The notes below the pieces were generated by a model. It searched no databases, was not told the origin of the DNA, and saw only the letters and a list, made by a program, of their open reading frames with translations. Below are positions 1 through 12,889 of a DNA stretch of 64,000 nt, one piece after another (the stretch's first letter is position 1; every line of letters starts with the position of its first letter). The translations under genes were made by a program, and so were the position numbers. The stretch spans positions 96,100,627 through 96,164,626 of the forward strand of contig NC_077223.1 of assembly GCF_024763615.1 (NCBI RefSeq). The letters are read 5' to 3'. This DNA is from Phlebotomus papatasi (taxonomy: Eukaryota > Arthropoda > Insecta > Diptera > Psychodidae).

Positions 1-818
1 CAGTAGCATCTCACACACATCAAGTACTAACTATAAAATTCCATTAAGGGCCATTCTGACTTCTTCAGCCGTTTGGTCAATTGCTTTAATCAGTTATTCA
101 ACTGCATGGGGAGGCACGATATTCTTCAATCAACTTCCCAGATTCTTCACAGGTTAGGACCAATATATTTTAATTTATTAAAATGTTAAGACTAATTTAA
201 AATTTCTTCAAGATAAAATGAATTTAAGTATCGATGAAGCTGGCTACGTATCTGCTATACCCTTCATCTTTGGAAGTTTATCCTTTATCTCTTCGGGACT
301 ACTTTTGGACACACTCATACAAAAAAAGATCCTTACCGTCTATCAGTGTCGTCGACATCTTTCTTTCTTGGCTGTCTTCGTCGAATCAATCTTCATAGTT
401 ATTGCTGCGCAAATGACAAATTTTTGGAGCTTTATTGTATTACTGACATTAGGCGTACTTTTGGAACCTATAGCTATCCTGAATTATACGTAAGTTGCCA
501 AAAAAAGACACTTAAGAATATTTTAGTCAAGTATATATGTTCAATTTTAGAGTGAACATAGCAGAACTGTGTCCTGTCTCTGCACCAACAATATTGTCAA
601 TTGCAACAAGTTTTACAGCAACTGCTGGAATGGTTACACCAATCTTTGTTGGATACGTTACTCAAAATAAGGAATATTTAGAATGGCAAATTGTGTTTTA
701 CACAATTTCTGCATGGTGCTTAGTTTCATCGTCAATTTACTGGATCTTCTGCAGGACAGATATTCAACCTTGGTCACCTATCAAAAACAATGATAATGGG
801 AGCACTGTAAATCCTTGA
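1..818 (+). CDS. SLC17-type MFS anion transporter, 3' part (gene runs off the left edge)
   Basis: This is the C-terminal 231 residues of a major facilitator transporter of the SLC17 (sialin / inorganic-phosphate cotransporter-like) family. Exons are 1-152, 213-489 and 551-818, with reading frame starting at base 2; both introns are ~60 bp with GT..AG ends and the joins keep frame. The translation aligns block by block with the two complete neighbours: ILTSSAVWSI, then a YVSAIPF loop, a QCRRH segment, and WQIVFY followed by the terminal DIQPWSP motif and a TGA stop. It carries about six of the twelve membrane segments. The family moves organic anions or phosphate with Na+ or H+ across plasma, lysosomal or vesicle membranes; this copy's substrate is unknown. 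It is more diverged than its neighbours: the NPLDLAP block they share reads VNIAELCP here. It is one of three copies in head-to-tail tandem. Confidence 0.88.
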
Positions 819-1019
819 AAATTTTAATACAGCTTCTCTTAAAGAGAATTTTGCCATAAAAGCTTAATTATTGAGTAATGAGGCTCATAATTTTTTTTGC
901 TTTATGAAAATTAAAAAACGAATGTTTCTACTCTTAAATTTAATATACAAAAGAATACAAAAAATGCAATTTTTACTATTTTCTTGTAGAAAGCCTTAAA
1001 CGATATGGTTAAAACATTA

Positions 1020-1775
1020 GGGGAGAGCGCCCATGCTTTGCTAGATTTTTCCTATGTTTTTCAATAAATGTGACTCATCGCACTCACTTTTTAAAAACTA
1101 GGAGAAAGTGTGCTGTTTTTAAAATATATTGCGGAGTCACAATTACTCAGAAACATATAGTCAAGCATGCTAATCCGGGCGCTTCGCTATCTGGATCGTT
1201 TATGACTAATCCACTTAAAATAATTTTTTTTTATTTTTATTTCCGTAATATAGCCACTACAGCAACATAATATTACTATTCAAGTTTGACAAAAAGCAAA
1301 AATAATATTTTTTATCCATTAAATAAGTGAATGTAATCAACTCATTTCAATCTTGTACCAGCTGGGTTCTTCACTAAAAATTTTCTAGCAGTGATATTTT
1401 CGATAATGACAACTGGTAGATTGAAAACATTTATTGTTTTTTTCCTTGTGAAAAAAGTATTTTAAATCCAAAGGTTTAATTAAAAGTGAATTACCAAAAA
1501 GGCGACCCAGTTACTGTAAACTGACTTATTTCAGTATTATCAATATTTTATAAATTTTCTTTAATATTTTTGATATTTTTTTAATATTATGTTTCTGAAT
1601 GAAACAGTGAATAATTCTATGGATTTAAAAGAAGTAAAAAAGAATTTCATCAGTTCAAAAATAAGCGTTTGAGTTGCACTCTTCGGAAAACGATCCAGTT
1701 ACCCCACCTTACTATATAGAAAAAAATGTAGTCATTATGAAGCTTGGGACAGTGCAAAGTATGGGCACTTTCTCC
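1020..1775. mobile_element. TA-flanked MITE (GGGGAAAGTG-type) carrying a nested element
   Basis: The ends are imperfect inverted repeats: GGGAGAGCGCCCATGCTTTG on the left, and GCAAAGTATGGGCACTTTCTCC read into the right end. TA dinucleotides flank both sides. The outer sequence resembles the element at 12890-13879, for example the shared ATATTGCG..GAGTCA block and the right terminus. Bases ~1153-1725 match the repeat at 16583-17123 in reverse and look inserted at a TA inside the older element. Confidence 0.65.
1153..1725 (-). mobile_element. Nested dispersed repeat with TATAGTCAAG-type ends
   Basis: This ~570-bp block starts TATAGTCAAGCATGCTAATC and ends CACCTTACTATA. It is repeated in opposite orientation at 16583-17123 and partially at 24145-24250. 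The shared core includes GGGCGCTTCGCTAT and TTTATGACTAAT. No coding sequence is visible. Short terminal inverted repeats (TATAGTMAGG) suggest a non-autonomous DNA element. Confidence 0.6.
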
Positions 1776-2041
1776 TATAGCATTTATTAAACAATAATAT
1801 CATAAAAAGAAAAAAAAATTAAGTATTCTTGTTTATAAGGTAAATCTTCACGAGGCCCGTGTTGCATGCCCTGTAAGTTTACCTGAAGAGAATCTCAGCT
1901 GCCGTAAGCTTAATTGAGCTTATCATTGGTCATTTCGTCGACTGAGATAAGATTTTCTCAAACTGATAAAATGGTTTACCTTGGCGTTGTACGTTCAAAT
2001 AATGTTTCATTAGTCTAATTGTGCATCTCAGATAATCAACA

Positions 2042-3694
2042 ATGACCATAGAAAATGTTCCCGGTACCGAAGCAGGGGCAGTCAAGGATAGGTCAGTTAC
2101 TCTTCTTGCTCAAAACTATATTTAATAACTACACTTCTTTAGAGACGCCGGGTGGAAGTTCTGGAAAACAAGGCGTTACATGGTAGTCTTGATGACCCTA
2201 CTTGGCTTTCTCGGCTGCTATTCAATAAGAGTCTGCCTGAGTGTAGCTATAGTAGCGATGACTGAGAAATTCAATACAACCTTAGAAAATGGGACAATAA
2301 TCGAGGATCAGCATTTTGACTGGAATTCCAAGGAACAGGGACTAATCCTTAGTTCATTCTTCTACGGCTACGTCTTCACTCAAGTTCTGGGAGGTGTATT
2401 GGCTTCGAAGTTTGGTGGTTACTATGTGAGGCTGATATTCCGTAGATAAGACTGATTTACGATTGAATGAAATTGTGAAGTTCAAGATCTAAAATTTAAA
2501 CTCTTCATTCAGATTTTCGTTTCTGGCGTTGGAGGATCATCTCTCATGGCTCTCCTAATCCCAGTTGCTGCATCTTTCAGTATTTACATGTTAATGACTG
2601 TTCGCATCCTGGAAGGATTGTTTGAAGGCGTAACTTTTCCAGCGATGCATGCCTTGCTTAGTCGTTGGGCCCCTGTTTGTGAACGTTCCCGTATGGTTAG
2701 TCTCTGTATTTTGGGTTGTCATGGGGGAACAGTTATTGCTATGCCTCTATCAGGAGTCTTAGCAGCATCCCTTGGATGGAAAAGTGTATTCTATTTCTAC
2801 GGATGCTTCGGAACTCTATGGTGCATAATCTGGTTTCTATTGATAAGATCATCTCCAGAAAATGATCGCTTCATCTCCAAAGAGGAAAGTCTGTACATCG
2901 CCAAGAGTTTAGGAAACGAAAACGGACCTAAAGAAAAGATCAAACATCCTTGGAATAAGATTTTGACATCAACTGCCGTTTGGGCAATTGTGATATCGCA
3001 TATTGCAGGAAACTTCGGATTCACAGTGTTCCTTACTCAAATGCCGACATTCTTTGCGGATATTCTCGAGTTCAATGTACAGGATTCAGGGATCATCTCA
3101 GCCATCCCTTACCTGACTATGAGCTGCCTTTTGGTATTTGGAGGATATCTTGCAGATTGGTTGCAAATCAGGGGATTTTTGAACACAACTCATGTACGAA
3201 AATACTTCACTTCTGGAGCACTTCTAGCACAATGCGCCTTTATCCTTTTAGTTGCGTTTATTGTTAGTCCAGCAGGGATTATTACTTTCCTGACATTGAC
3301 CGTAGGTTTTGCAGGCCTAGCCAATGTTGGTTATATGTAAGATGAAACAATTTTTTTGTAATCTCAAGGTCTAAGATCATATTTTTTTAGGATAAACCCT
3401 CTGGACTTGGCCCCCAAACATGCTTCTGTAATCATGGGAATTTCTAACACAATAGCTAACATTCCTGGTTTCATCAGCCCTTCCGTAGTAGGACTAATTG
3501 TGACCGATAAGTCGAAAGAGCAGTGGCAGATTGTATTCTTCATCGTAGTTGGAATTAATGTAATAGGATGCCTTTTCTACTGGTTTTTCGCTAAAGGAGA
3601 TTTGCAACCCTGGGCTGTTTCATCATCAACTGATCCAGCGGAATCCGTCAATGTCAACGACTCTGAGAAAAATATTGCTGGAAAAACTTTATGA
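2042..3694 (+). CDS. SLC17-type MFS anion/phosphate transporter, complete
   Basis: Predicted 486-aa membrane transporter. Exons are 2042-2091, 2143-2425, 2513-3336 and 3391-3694; all introns are GT..AG, 51-87 bp, and frame is kept across each join. The start ATG gives a short acidic cytoplasmic N-terminus (MTIENVPGTEAG), then WKFWKTRRY and TM1 from about residue 31 with the family motif RVCLSVAIVAMTE. A glycosylatable luminal loop follows (NTT, NGT), then the WNSKEQGLILSSFFYGY and GGVLASKFGG signature around TM2, RWAPVCERSRM between TM4 and TM5, and the C-terminal INPLDLAP and DLQPWAV blocks. Length is normal for SLC17 (about 460-500 aa). Family members cotransport phosphate, sialic acid, glutamate or urate; the substrate here cannot be read from sequence. 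It lies 1.2 kb behind a paralogue and 3.3 kb ahead of another. Confidence 0.93.
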
Positions 3695-4335
3695 TGCCGT
3701 TTAAAACTTTAAGAGTCTAAGGCAAAGATACATGCATCATCGTTATCGTGGACTTTTTTTTTCAATCTCAGTTTTTGTAGCCCTAAAAGAAATTGAACTT
3801 GATGTGATCGAATCCAAACTTTGGAGGAATGCGTTTTGACACTCATAAATTAAGAATATGATAGTCGTAAAAATTTATTTTCATGATTCTTGTTCATCAG
3901 TAATATACAGTATTTGATAAAAAAAATCGAATATGGTTTGTGTAGTAAAATAATGATGTTAATATTCTTCTTCCCCTGTTTCCTCTCCAAGTATCGTGTC
4001 GTCATAATCAATAGATCAATTAGCAAAAACAAGAATACCAAATAGTATGTTGGGATTTATATTTTGAACTAAATATAAAGAATGTCTCTTAACATTCCGA
4101 TCCGTAGTCTTCCTTCCGTACTTGATATTCATCCTAACATATTTCCGATTCCTATAAATATTTCCTAAACTGACTTGGCCTGCAGAGCAATACATCCAGG
4201 AATTTTATTGGGATTCTAGGATGCAAGCCTATATTCTCAGAGGTAAAGTGGCGCACTTTTAAGGGTCTTAAATACTTCTACACTGAAAAAAATATTTCGT
4301 GATTTGGTTTGTAAATGTTTGTGAAATCCTATTGG

Positions 4336-4807
4336 GGACTTATGAAAATCAACAATAAAAAAATAAAACTGGGAAACATAATCAATGATAAGTTTTACAT
4401 CTAACCTTGGAAAGTCCAACAGAGTCTGATTCGGTGTATTTTGTGCTTCTATGAACGATAGTGAGACAAAAATAGCCTAAAAATTTAAGTAATTTTTCTG
4501 ACAATACCAATGAATAATATTTTTCGCTTTAATGAAAAATATTACGTATGAGTATTGTAGTTTTTATTGCCAAAAGGGTTTAGCTTAAAAAAAAAGTTGG
4601 AAGTATAAAAAATAAATAAAATCAATTATGAATTTGAAAATTTAAAAATTCGCTATTTTTGAGCTTAAATATTTACTACATATCCAATACTACATTTCAA
4701 CCTTCTACTTTACAATTATGTATAGACATAAGAAAAAAAAATAACTTTGGGTAGTCAGGAAAAATGTTTTCTTTGTGGGACACCGGTGTTCCAATCGTCC
4801 TTAAAGG
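4336..4807 (+). repeat. Direct repeat copy 1 of a family ending ..GTCCTTAAAGGGTTAA
   Basis: About 470 bp matches 8932-9403 in the same orientation. Both contain GGAAAGTCCAACAGAGTCTG and end with CACCGGTGTTCCAATCGTCC followed by TTAAAG. This end sits next to TTAA at 4809-4812. Related ends occur near 18550-18600 and 15630. The left end of this copy is replaced by other repeat sequence. Possibly a TTAA-targeting non-autonomous element; no coding capacity. Confidence 0.6.
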
Positions 4808-5621
4808 GTTAACGAACATTGTTTGTAAAATGAGCACATTACGAGCATTTTTTTCCTTTAGAAACATTTGTTCGTACATTTTTGTTGGTATTACAAAATT
4901 TTACGAACATATGACGAAATTTTACGAACATTTTGCGGGTGTAAAAATACAAAAAATTGTCATTAAGTGATCATATCACGAATAATGTCTGTGAAAAAGT
5001 ACAAACTTTTACGAACTTTTTGGATGGTTATACGATTTACGAGCACTTCGTAACTACCCAGTAGGATTTCACAAATATAATATTTAAGAACAATTTCACA
5101 AGATATTTCTTCTTTACATAGGAATTTGAACATAAATTTACTAGAAGGGAACCGGAATTCGTCGGGGGAATAGTCACTCTTGGAAAAACGACAATCCTTT
5201 TCCTAACGTAAACCCCTAACGTAAAGTAAATTTCCCTAACGTCGATTTTTTCAAAATAATGTTTGAACATAAAATTCCCATTATAAAACTTTTAAAGATG
5301 CATTAACATTAAACATACCATGACCCGGTCAAATTGGCCGGTTCAAAATTAACATATATTTAAACGGTACAATGTCACTATAAAACTTTATGAATTTCTT
5401 AAAATATGCATGTAATATGTTTTTCAGTGTTTAAATTTTAATTTTTTGCTCTTTTCCAAGACAATTTTGTTGAGTATCCTACCCTACCGCCGTTTGTCCT
5501 TTGACCGAAAAACAACCAAAATCGGTCGGTAGGTTTAGTGTTAAACGACTTGTCAAAGTCTTACTTCTATAAAATAGCTGTTCTGCTTCTTGGTAAAGTA
5601 CCTATTGAATATCAAATGATA

Positions 5622-6320
5622 GGGGAGACCGGGGCAGAATTATCCATGGATATATACTATATATAATACTATACGTGTAGGTATAGTATTAGATAGTGGT
5701 ATCTTTTATAGTTTGCCTTGGAAGGAATATTGAGGAAACCACTCTTTATTCTAAATAATATACACTCTATCTCGGTATTATGCACATTTTCGGGATCGAA
5801 AAAACGCGCGAAATGGCTTTATGCATCGAGAAAATTTGCATACCCGTAGGCGATTTCTTTTGAATGAATCGGCCGTAGAACGAATTTCTCGCGGAGTAAA
5901 AGTAGTCAAAACAAAAAGATTCAATTTTTTTTTATTAGAAATTAACAAACAGTACCTTTTGGCCAGAGTTCGTCAATAGATGGTTAAAATATTTAAAAAA
6001 TTTACCTTAATAAAAGAAACTAAAGTTTTATTCTGAAAAAGTAGCAAAATGTTTTCAAATTTCCCGCGTCGCAACATGGTATGCATTCAAGCGTATTTCA
6101 AAAATGTTTTCATAAATTAACTACTAATGGTAAGCAAACTTGCATAATTGTATGTGAATAATTCCGTCAGGTGCATAATCCTGAAGTACTTAATGCCGGG
6201 ACTGAGTGTACTTCCCTTACTATTCATTCAAATATTTATTAGCGTCATACAAATATTTTTTGTACAAATTATACGCAATGTAAAATTTCATTTGGTGGCT
6301 AATTCTACCCCGGTCTCCCT
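5622..6320. mobile_element. TA-flanked MITE, GGGGAGACCGG family
   Basis: Left terminus GGGGAGACCGGGGCAGAATTA and right terminus TTCTACCCCGGTCTCCCT are inverted repeats flanked by TA (5620-5621 and 6321-6322). About 700 bp. The same ends, with a closely similar right side (GGCTAATTCTACCCC), bound the element at 23065-23994. No transposase is seen. Confidence 0.7.
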
Positions 6321-6961
6321 TAAGTGTTATAAATTCAATTGGAAATCCAATTCTTTACATACTTCTGTTAAATTTTTTAATTGATTTTTTTTCATATTAT
6401 CTTTTGGTGTTCTTTGGGTATTGCGAAAATTTTCCTAGGTTCTATTGAACAGTTTCCAACGATGGAAATGTACTTGGTAAAAAAAACATTTTATAAAGTC
6501 AACATTTATTCCTAGTAAAACTGATTCTGTATTGTTGACATTGTCTAAAATAGTCAATCTTCAAATACTTCCTGTTCCATCGCGATTTTTTTTAATGAAT
6601 AACTAATGAAATTCTCTCTGAATACATGTCCAATTTACATTCAATTCATCCACCGAAGTGGTAAAAACCGGAGAACAAATATTTAAAAAAAAATGCGTTC
6701 TTTTCATCTTTTGAGGTACGAATTTGCAAAAAGAGAATTTTTTATTTGGTTCTGATCAAGCACACGCTAGAAATATGTTATAAAATTTTCTGTTTGGACG
6801 TTTATCTAATTATTTTACTTAATAGAAATAGCATTTTCGTTATAATATTATAAAAGCTCAGGTGAGTGAAGCTTTTGATCAACAAGTGGATAAACCTATC
6901 TCGGCTATGGATTGCACTGTGACCTAATGGGCTGAAATTTGATGTTCAAAAGACTCACACC

Positions 6962-9900
6962 ATGGCAGAAATACCTGGTGGAAGGAGAAGAATCAGGTGA
7001 GAGTGGGAATATCTCGCAGTAGATCGTGTTTCACATGCAATTTTCGGAGGGGGCCAGGTGAATGGTACCCCAAACACAAACTTCTTGGTTGGAAACATAA
7101 GAGTTGGCTTGACGATGTGTTTTAGTATGAATCCGGCATTCGAGCGCGAAAGTTGAAATGAGTCCCAATACTACAAATTCCACCGTTGAATTAGTTTTAC
7201 GCGACACACAATCCACTGACACCATCAATCGGCAAGTTTAAACCACTCTTCCTCTCTCAAATGCACACGAGCCTCCCATTAAAATTATTCACGTGATTTT
7301 CAGTGGAGTTTCGCAAGCTGAAGACAAGATAGGATGGCAGTTTTGGAAGAAAAGACGCTACCTTCTGGTCTTCCTGATTTCCTTTGGCTTCTTCAATGCC
7401 TACGCCATGAGGGTGAATCTAAGTGTGGCAATTGTGGCCATGACTGAGGTCCGAACTGTCTCCCTGGACAATGGTACAATCATTGAAGAGCAGGACTTCT
7501 CCTGGGACTCCAAGGATCAAGGTCTCGTCCTCAGCTCCTTCTATTACGGATACATATGGACACAGATACTGGGAGGAGTTCTAGCATCGAAATTCGGTGG
7601 ACATCACGTAAATATTGATTTAGCTTAATTATAAACATAATTCTCTAATCTCAGCTCAGAAATTTCAGAACAATTGTGCGCGATTATTGTGATCATTGAA
7701 AGTATTTTATAACCACGCTGAATATTCGTTGTGCAACAAAAGAAGAGAGGGACAAATAGTGCTAAGTTCAAGTGTACACCGCATCTCTTAAATTAAGAGA
7801 TTAGTTTGATCTGAGTATTTATTCCAAATTTTTGTTCTAATTCATTTTAAAGACCTTCCACGGAGGTTATCTACTGCACAACAAAATTAATTGTAGTTTT
7901 TTGATATCAACTAAGCAGAAAACAGAAATAGTTTATTTGCAAATTTTGTTTTAGTGATAATGATAAGACCATAAACTTTTAGAAATATTTTTGCATAAAA
8001 CCCAGTGACGCACAATGAATAAAAATACAACACAAAGAAATTAAAATTAAATTACAGAAATAGCATGGAAAATACAAAAACGCCCATAAAAATGGTGCAA
8101 GTTTAACTGGAAGCTCATTTCATGCTTACACACAAATAAAATGTTAAATAAAAATTTTATTGATCATTTATTAATGAAAGCAAAAACATTAGAAAGAAAA
8201 CGTACTTAGTTTATTTAAAAGGAAAATTTAATTATTTAAAATCCCAAGAATTGAATGTAATAAAAATAGAATTGAGTTCACTCCATGTCAGTTAAAACAT
8301 TGCCAAAATATAAAATTAAAGACGAGGTAAAGCATCCCAGTTATGCAAAATATACTTGAATTTGTAGCTTTAATACAATACATTCGCAATATGGTTACTG
8401 TTTAATGGTTTCGATGGTTCCAATGTACAAGAAACATGAGTACTTGAATCACAACTTAATGAAACCAAATATTTTTAACGAAAAATGTTTGTCAAAATGA
8501 TTTTCTTCCATATAAAATATGAGAAAATGTTTTGTCATATTGACAAACAACATCCTTTTGAAAAAAATTTAATAAGATCCTATTAACGAAGCTTCTCATT
8601 CAGACATAGCGATATTAGTCTGGGATATTAAAACCGTTCAAATTTCAAATTATTCCATTCGGTTGATAAATACTCCCTCCAAGAGCTTTTTAGTGTTTGA
8701 CTTTGAGGAGCCATAAGAAGGTGTATTTCAAGGTTATTATTTTAAAGAGAAAAATATCGGTTTAAGAAATTTTCCAAGAAAAACCCTGGTGTGACAGGAT
8801 AACTTATTTTCGATTATAAACTATCGATTCTGAAAATTTTAAACATGGGCTGCACTTCCTATATCAACCTGTTCCTTATCAACAATCTCATTCTTTTAAC
8901 CCTTTAACAATGACACACTTTTTACGGACTGTAAATCAACAATAAAAATTAAACTGAGAAACATAATCAATAAGTCTTATATCTAACTTTGGAAAGTCCA
9001 ACAGAGTCTGATTCTGTGTATTTTGTGCTTCTATGAACGATAGGGACAAAAATAGCCCAAAAATTTAAGTAATTTTTCTGTGAATGAATAATAGTTTTCG
9101 CTTTAATGAAAAATATTACGTATGAGTATTGTAGTTTTTATTGCCAAAAAGGCCTTGCTAAAAAAAATTGGAAGTATAAAAAATAATTAAAATCAAATAT
9201 GAATTTGAGAATTTTAAAATTCCCCATTTTGAGCTTAAATATTTACTATGTAGCAAATAGCTAGAGACTTGCAAAAAATATTCTAACTTCCTTCAACCTT
9301 CTACTTTACAATTATGTACAGACATAAGAAAAAATGACTTTAGGTAGTCAGGAAAAATTATTTTCTTTATGGGACACCGGTGTTCCAATCGTCCTTAAAG
9401 AGATAAGCATAATGAATGGCCCAGTAATAAGTAAAAGGTCGACATTCACTTATTCTGACAGATATAAATTTATCGATACTATTGATTCGACACACTGAGA
9501 AAAAAACGAGAGTGCGATTAACTTTTTTTCTTCATAACTTTAACCCTTTTTAGGTGTAAAAATATATCAACATTTTTTAATGTTAATTTTACACCTTTTT
9601 AAGGGTAAAATTAACATGAAAAAGAGTAACTTTAACCCATAATACACCTAAAAATCTTAATATTAACACCGATTTCGGATCAATACTGCAGGGTAAAATT
9701 AACATTTCCGGAATGTTATTTTAACTTTTTCGGATTTCTCTCAGTGACAGTGTCACAAAGTTATCATTTCACTAAAATGTTCGTAACCATTGATACATTT
9801 CCACAAACATTTATGATAAAATTATCTATTTATTAGTTTTCTTCTTATATGCTACGCACAATAACTCTTGTTTCTAAACATATTTTTAAAATTTACTATG

Positions 9901-12248
9901 TGAAAGAGTGAGATGACTAGATCTCTATCTCACTCACTCTCATTGAAATGTTAAAAAAAACATATTTACAAAACAATATTGGTTGTATATTGGGCATTAA
10001 CCCTCTAACGGTGTTTTCTTTAATATGCGAAAAAAGTTCTAAAACAATGTTTTCTAGGATAATTAAGTTTTTTTTAATTACAAATTTTTGCGAACTTGTT
10101 TGTGAGTTATACCATTTATAAGTATTTCGTAAGCCCTCAACAAGAGTTCACAAATATTTACCAGCAATTTTACAAAATAGTTTTTTCTGTGTATATAAAA
10201 ATTTGAAATACTAAATTTTGGAATAAGTACAACTTGGTGTAATTTCAATTTTTTTGACAAAAATTTATGAAAAATTGTGAAGTAAATTCACAAAAAAATA
10301 GTACAGGCAATTGACAACAAATCTGTTAACACAGTAGACTCTCGCTCAATCATCTCTTTTTCAATTGAGCGAAAAATTTTGTTGACAATTTTCACGTTTA
10401 ATTATGAAGCTAATTTATTCAAATTCGCTGTAGTTCTTCTTATTTTATTGTAATTCATTATAATTGATCGCCTTTTGTGAAATTTACAAAGACTTTAACG
10501 TCCGAATCTATCGATAAACCGGATGACATTTTGCCCCAAATGCCCAATTGAGAGAGTGTCTACTGTAGAATATTATCGAAAAGGATTTACGAACATTTAC
10601 AAAACAACATTTCCTGTAAAACTTTAGTTCAATCTTAAAACAATTTACCACTTTGATCAATTTAAGAATTATAAAAGAGGAATTTAGTAATTATTCTAAT
10701 TTTACTAATTGGTAATCTTTCTTGGTGACCACGAAAAATCTTCTAAATTAAGAAGAAGAATTTGATTGATTTTTGGTTGAATTTCTGTATAATTCCATCT
10801 CGTTTTCACTACTTGATCTACCTTGAACATCTCCAAAGTGAAAAGCGCTAAATTTGAATACCTTGAACTTACTGGTGATTCATAGTTTATTTATGTGTCT
10901 CTATCTTTCAGGTTCTTGGCTTTGGAATAGGCGCTACAGCTATCCTAACTCTATTAACTCCCTTAGCAACAAATATCAGCATCACTGGACTTGTAGTAGT
11001 TCGAATTCTTGAAGGTTTTTTCGAGGTATGCTTTATGATACCGGGAGCTTCTGCTTAAGCTTATAATTTCCAGTTAACGAGTGAAATAATTTATGGAAGC
11101 ATAAGAAAAATTAATTTATTTTCTAGGGAACAACATACCCTGCAGTCCAGTCCTTGCTGTCTCGATGGGCTCCAGTTTATGAGAGATCCCGTATGTCTTC
11201 AATTGGTTACATCGGAAACTACGTAGGGGTGTTTGTATCCCTTCCAGTGTCCGGATACCTCACAGTCCAATTCGGCTGGGAAAGTGTATTTTATTTCTTT
11301 GGAGTAATTGGATGTATTTGGCTGGTGATGTGGATGTGTATTGTTAGGGCTGGTCCTGAACTAGATCCCTACATTTCTGAAAAGGAGAAGAACTACATAC
11401 AACAGAGTATAGGGGAGGCTACCAGTGAAAGGGATCGTATGGATATTCCATGGAAAGCTTTATTTACTTCATCTGCTGTTTGGGCAATTGTTGCATCGAA
11501 TAGTGGAGAGACTTGGGGTACTTACACCCTACTTACTCAACTACCCACCTTCCTTAAAGGTTGGTATATTTGTCCTTATAATTAAACATTACTAAATCCG
11601 AAAACTTTTAGATGCTATGAACTTCCACGTTGGAGCTACAGGATTCATCTCAGCTCTGCCGTATTTGGCCATGAGCTGCACACTTGTCTTCTCAGGGTTC
11701 CTTGCTGACAAACTTCAAGAGAGGGGTATCCTGACCACAGTTCAAGTTCGACGGTACTTTAACTGTTCGGCCTACATCCTCGAAATGATCTTCATTCTCC
11801 TCACTGCACACATCCTCAATCCAATTGCTTGCATAGCTTGTGTAACCATTGCAGTGGGATTCAATGCATTTGCTCTTTCCGGATTTCCGTAGGATTCCTG
11901 CAAAAAAATATTTCCTTTCCAACAATCTTAAATCCATTTCTTTTAATTTCCAGGGTGAATCCTTTGGACCTAGCTCCAAACTACGCTTCAATTATCTGGG
12001 GAATTTCTAATACAATCTCCACAATTCCTGGGATCCTTAGTCCCCTTATCACAGGATTCATCGTAACAGATAAAAGCCGAGAACAATGGCAAATTGTCTT
12101 CTACATCGCAGCAGGAGTTTACTTGACATCAAGCCTGATTTATTGGTTTTTCGCAAAGGCGGAATTGCAGCCCTGGGCTCATAAGAACTCTTCAGATAAT
12201 TCCGAAGATAAAGCTCCCCAGTCCGCTGATTTGTCAAGGAAATTTTAA
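6962..12248 (+). CDS. SLC17-type MFS anion/phosphate transporter, complete, with a long intron
   Basis: Predicted 485-aa transporter, paralogous to the gene at 2042-3694. Exons are 6962-6996, 7304-7607, 10912-11025, 11127-11559, 11612-11888 and 11954-12248; every join is GT..AG and in frame. Key blocks are WQFWKKRRY, RVNLSVAIVAMTE (TM1), NGT glycosylation site, WDSKDQGLVLSSFYYGY, GGVLASKFGG, RWAPVYERSRM, SSAVWAIVAS, VNPLDLAPNYAS, WQIVFY and ELQPWAH. The intron after GGHH is in the same place as in the neighbour but has grown to 3.3 kb through insertion of repeats, and there are extra introns after FFE and after FLK. The tail is polar. It likely arose by tandem duplication; substrate unknown. 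Confidence 0.93.
8932..9403 (+). repeat. Direct repeat copy 2 of the ..GTCCTTAAAG family
   Basis: This is a second copy of the block at 4336-4807, inside the long transporter intron. Just left of it (8897-8930) is TTAACCCTTTAACAATGACA. That mirrors the CCTTAAAGGGTTAA found at the right end of the other copy and suggests TTAA-flanked termini. No ORF of note. Confidence 0.6.
9493..9746 (-). mobile_element. CACTA/EnSpm-derived MITE, copy a (254 bp)
   Basis: It begins CACTGAGAAAAAAACGAG and ends CGGATTTCTCTCAGTG, with ACA flanking on both sides as a 3-bp target duplication. Its first ~120 bp match the reverse complement of the right end of the 7-kb element at 42961-49981 (the GGTGTAAAAATATATCAACA block). 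Its last ~120 bp match the reverse complement of that element's left end (GGTGTA..CCGATTTCGGATCA). It is therefore an internal-deletion derivative. Confidence 0.88.
10332..10565. mobile_element. Tc1/mariner-pogo-like MITE (CAGTAGACTCTC ends), copy 1
   Basis: A 234-bp element with ends CAGTAGACTCTCGCTCAATC and the complementary ATTGAGAGAGTGTCTACTG. It is followed by TA. A second copy at 24963-25186 is flanked by TA on both sides. CAGT ends and TA duplications are typical of pogo/Tigger-type MITEs. It lies in the long intron of the third transporter. Confidence 0.75.
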
Positions 12249-12889
12249 AATAATTGTACAGCATATTTATCAATTAAATTCGTGTTGTTTCCAAGGAACT
12301 TTGCTGATGTAACGTTTAATTAAATTCAAACTCGAATTAGTGAGGGGGGAAACCACTTCAGATAACGACATTTTCCCGCCAAAAACGGAATAGCGACAGC
12401 ACAAACGACTCGCGCAGTCCACTAAAAAGCCTTATACGTGCTTCTTTCTTTGTCACAAGCCACAAGTTCTATTTGCGTGACTTCACTAGTCACAAAAAGT
12501 CTCTCGTGCAGATAACAAGTGATTGTACTTCAAAAATATGCAAAAAACATACATTTGGCTTTTAATATTGATATCTACAGTTCAATTTTTCACCCACTCA
12601 TTATTACTTTCCTTTCAGCAAATCATTCATATTTCATTCTGCAAATTATGATGAAATATAAGCCTTGTTTGGTACTTATCAAGTTCCAGATTATGCTTTT
12701 TCTTTGTTTTAATTCTATTGTTTTTCTTTTTTTTTTAGCATCTCAAGTAAAATATTTTTAGACAGTTAACCTGTTGAAAAGTTTCAGCAAAAATTTAATT
12801 TTTGATTAAAGAAAAATTATAAAGTAAATAATAAATAAGTAAATAAAACAATAGAGGAATTAGAATAAATTGTTTATTAAATACCATTA
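12249..12889. other. Spacer after the transporter array
   Basis: AT-rich unique sequence holding the transporter 3' end. No gene, RNA or repeat family was recognised. Confidence 0.4.

Larger units (their letters stand above)
819..2041. other. Intergenic spacer between tandem transporter genes
   Basis: No gene is seen. The middle is occupied by a nested pair of TA-flanked elements, annotated separately. The rest is AT-rich unique sequence presumed to hold the 3' end of the first transporter and the promoter of the second. Confidence 0.5.
3695..6961. other. Intergenic spacer rich in repeats
   Basis: There is no gene with coding support. The spacer holds a copy of the repeat shared with 8932-9403 (at 4336-4807), fragments of a TTACGAAC-rich family (about 4277-4340 and 5015-5115, also at 10070-10200), and a GGGGAGACC-type MITE (5622-6320). 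The remainder, including the presumed promoter of the third transporter (6320-6961), shows nothing I can name. Confidence 0.5.
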
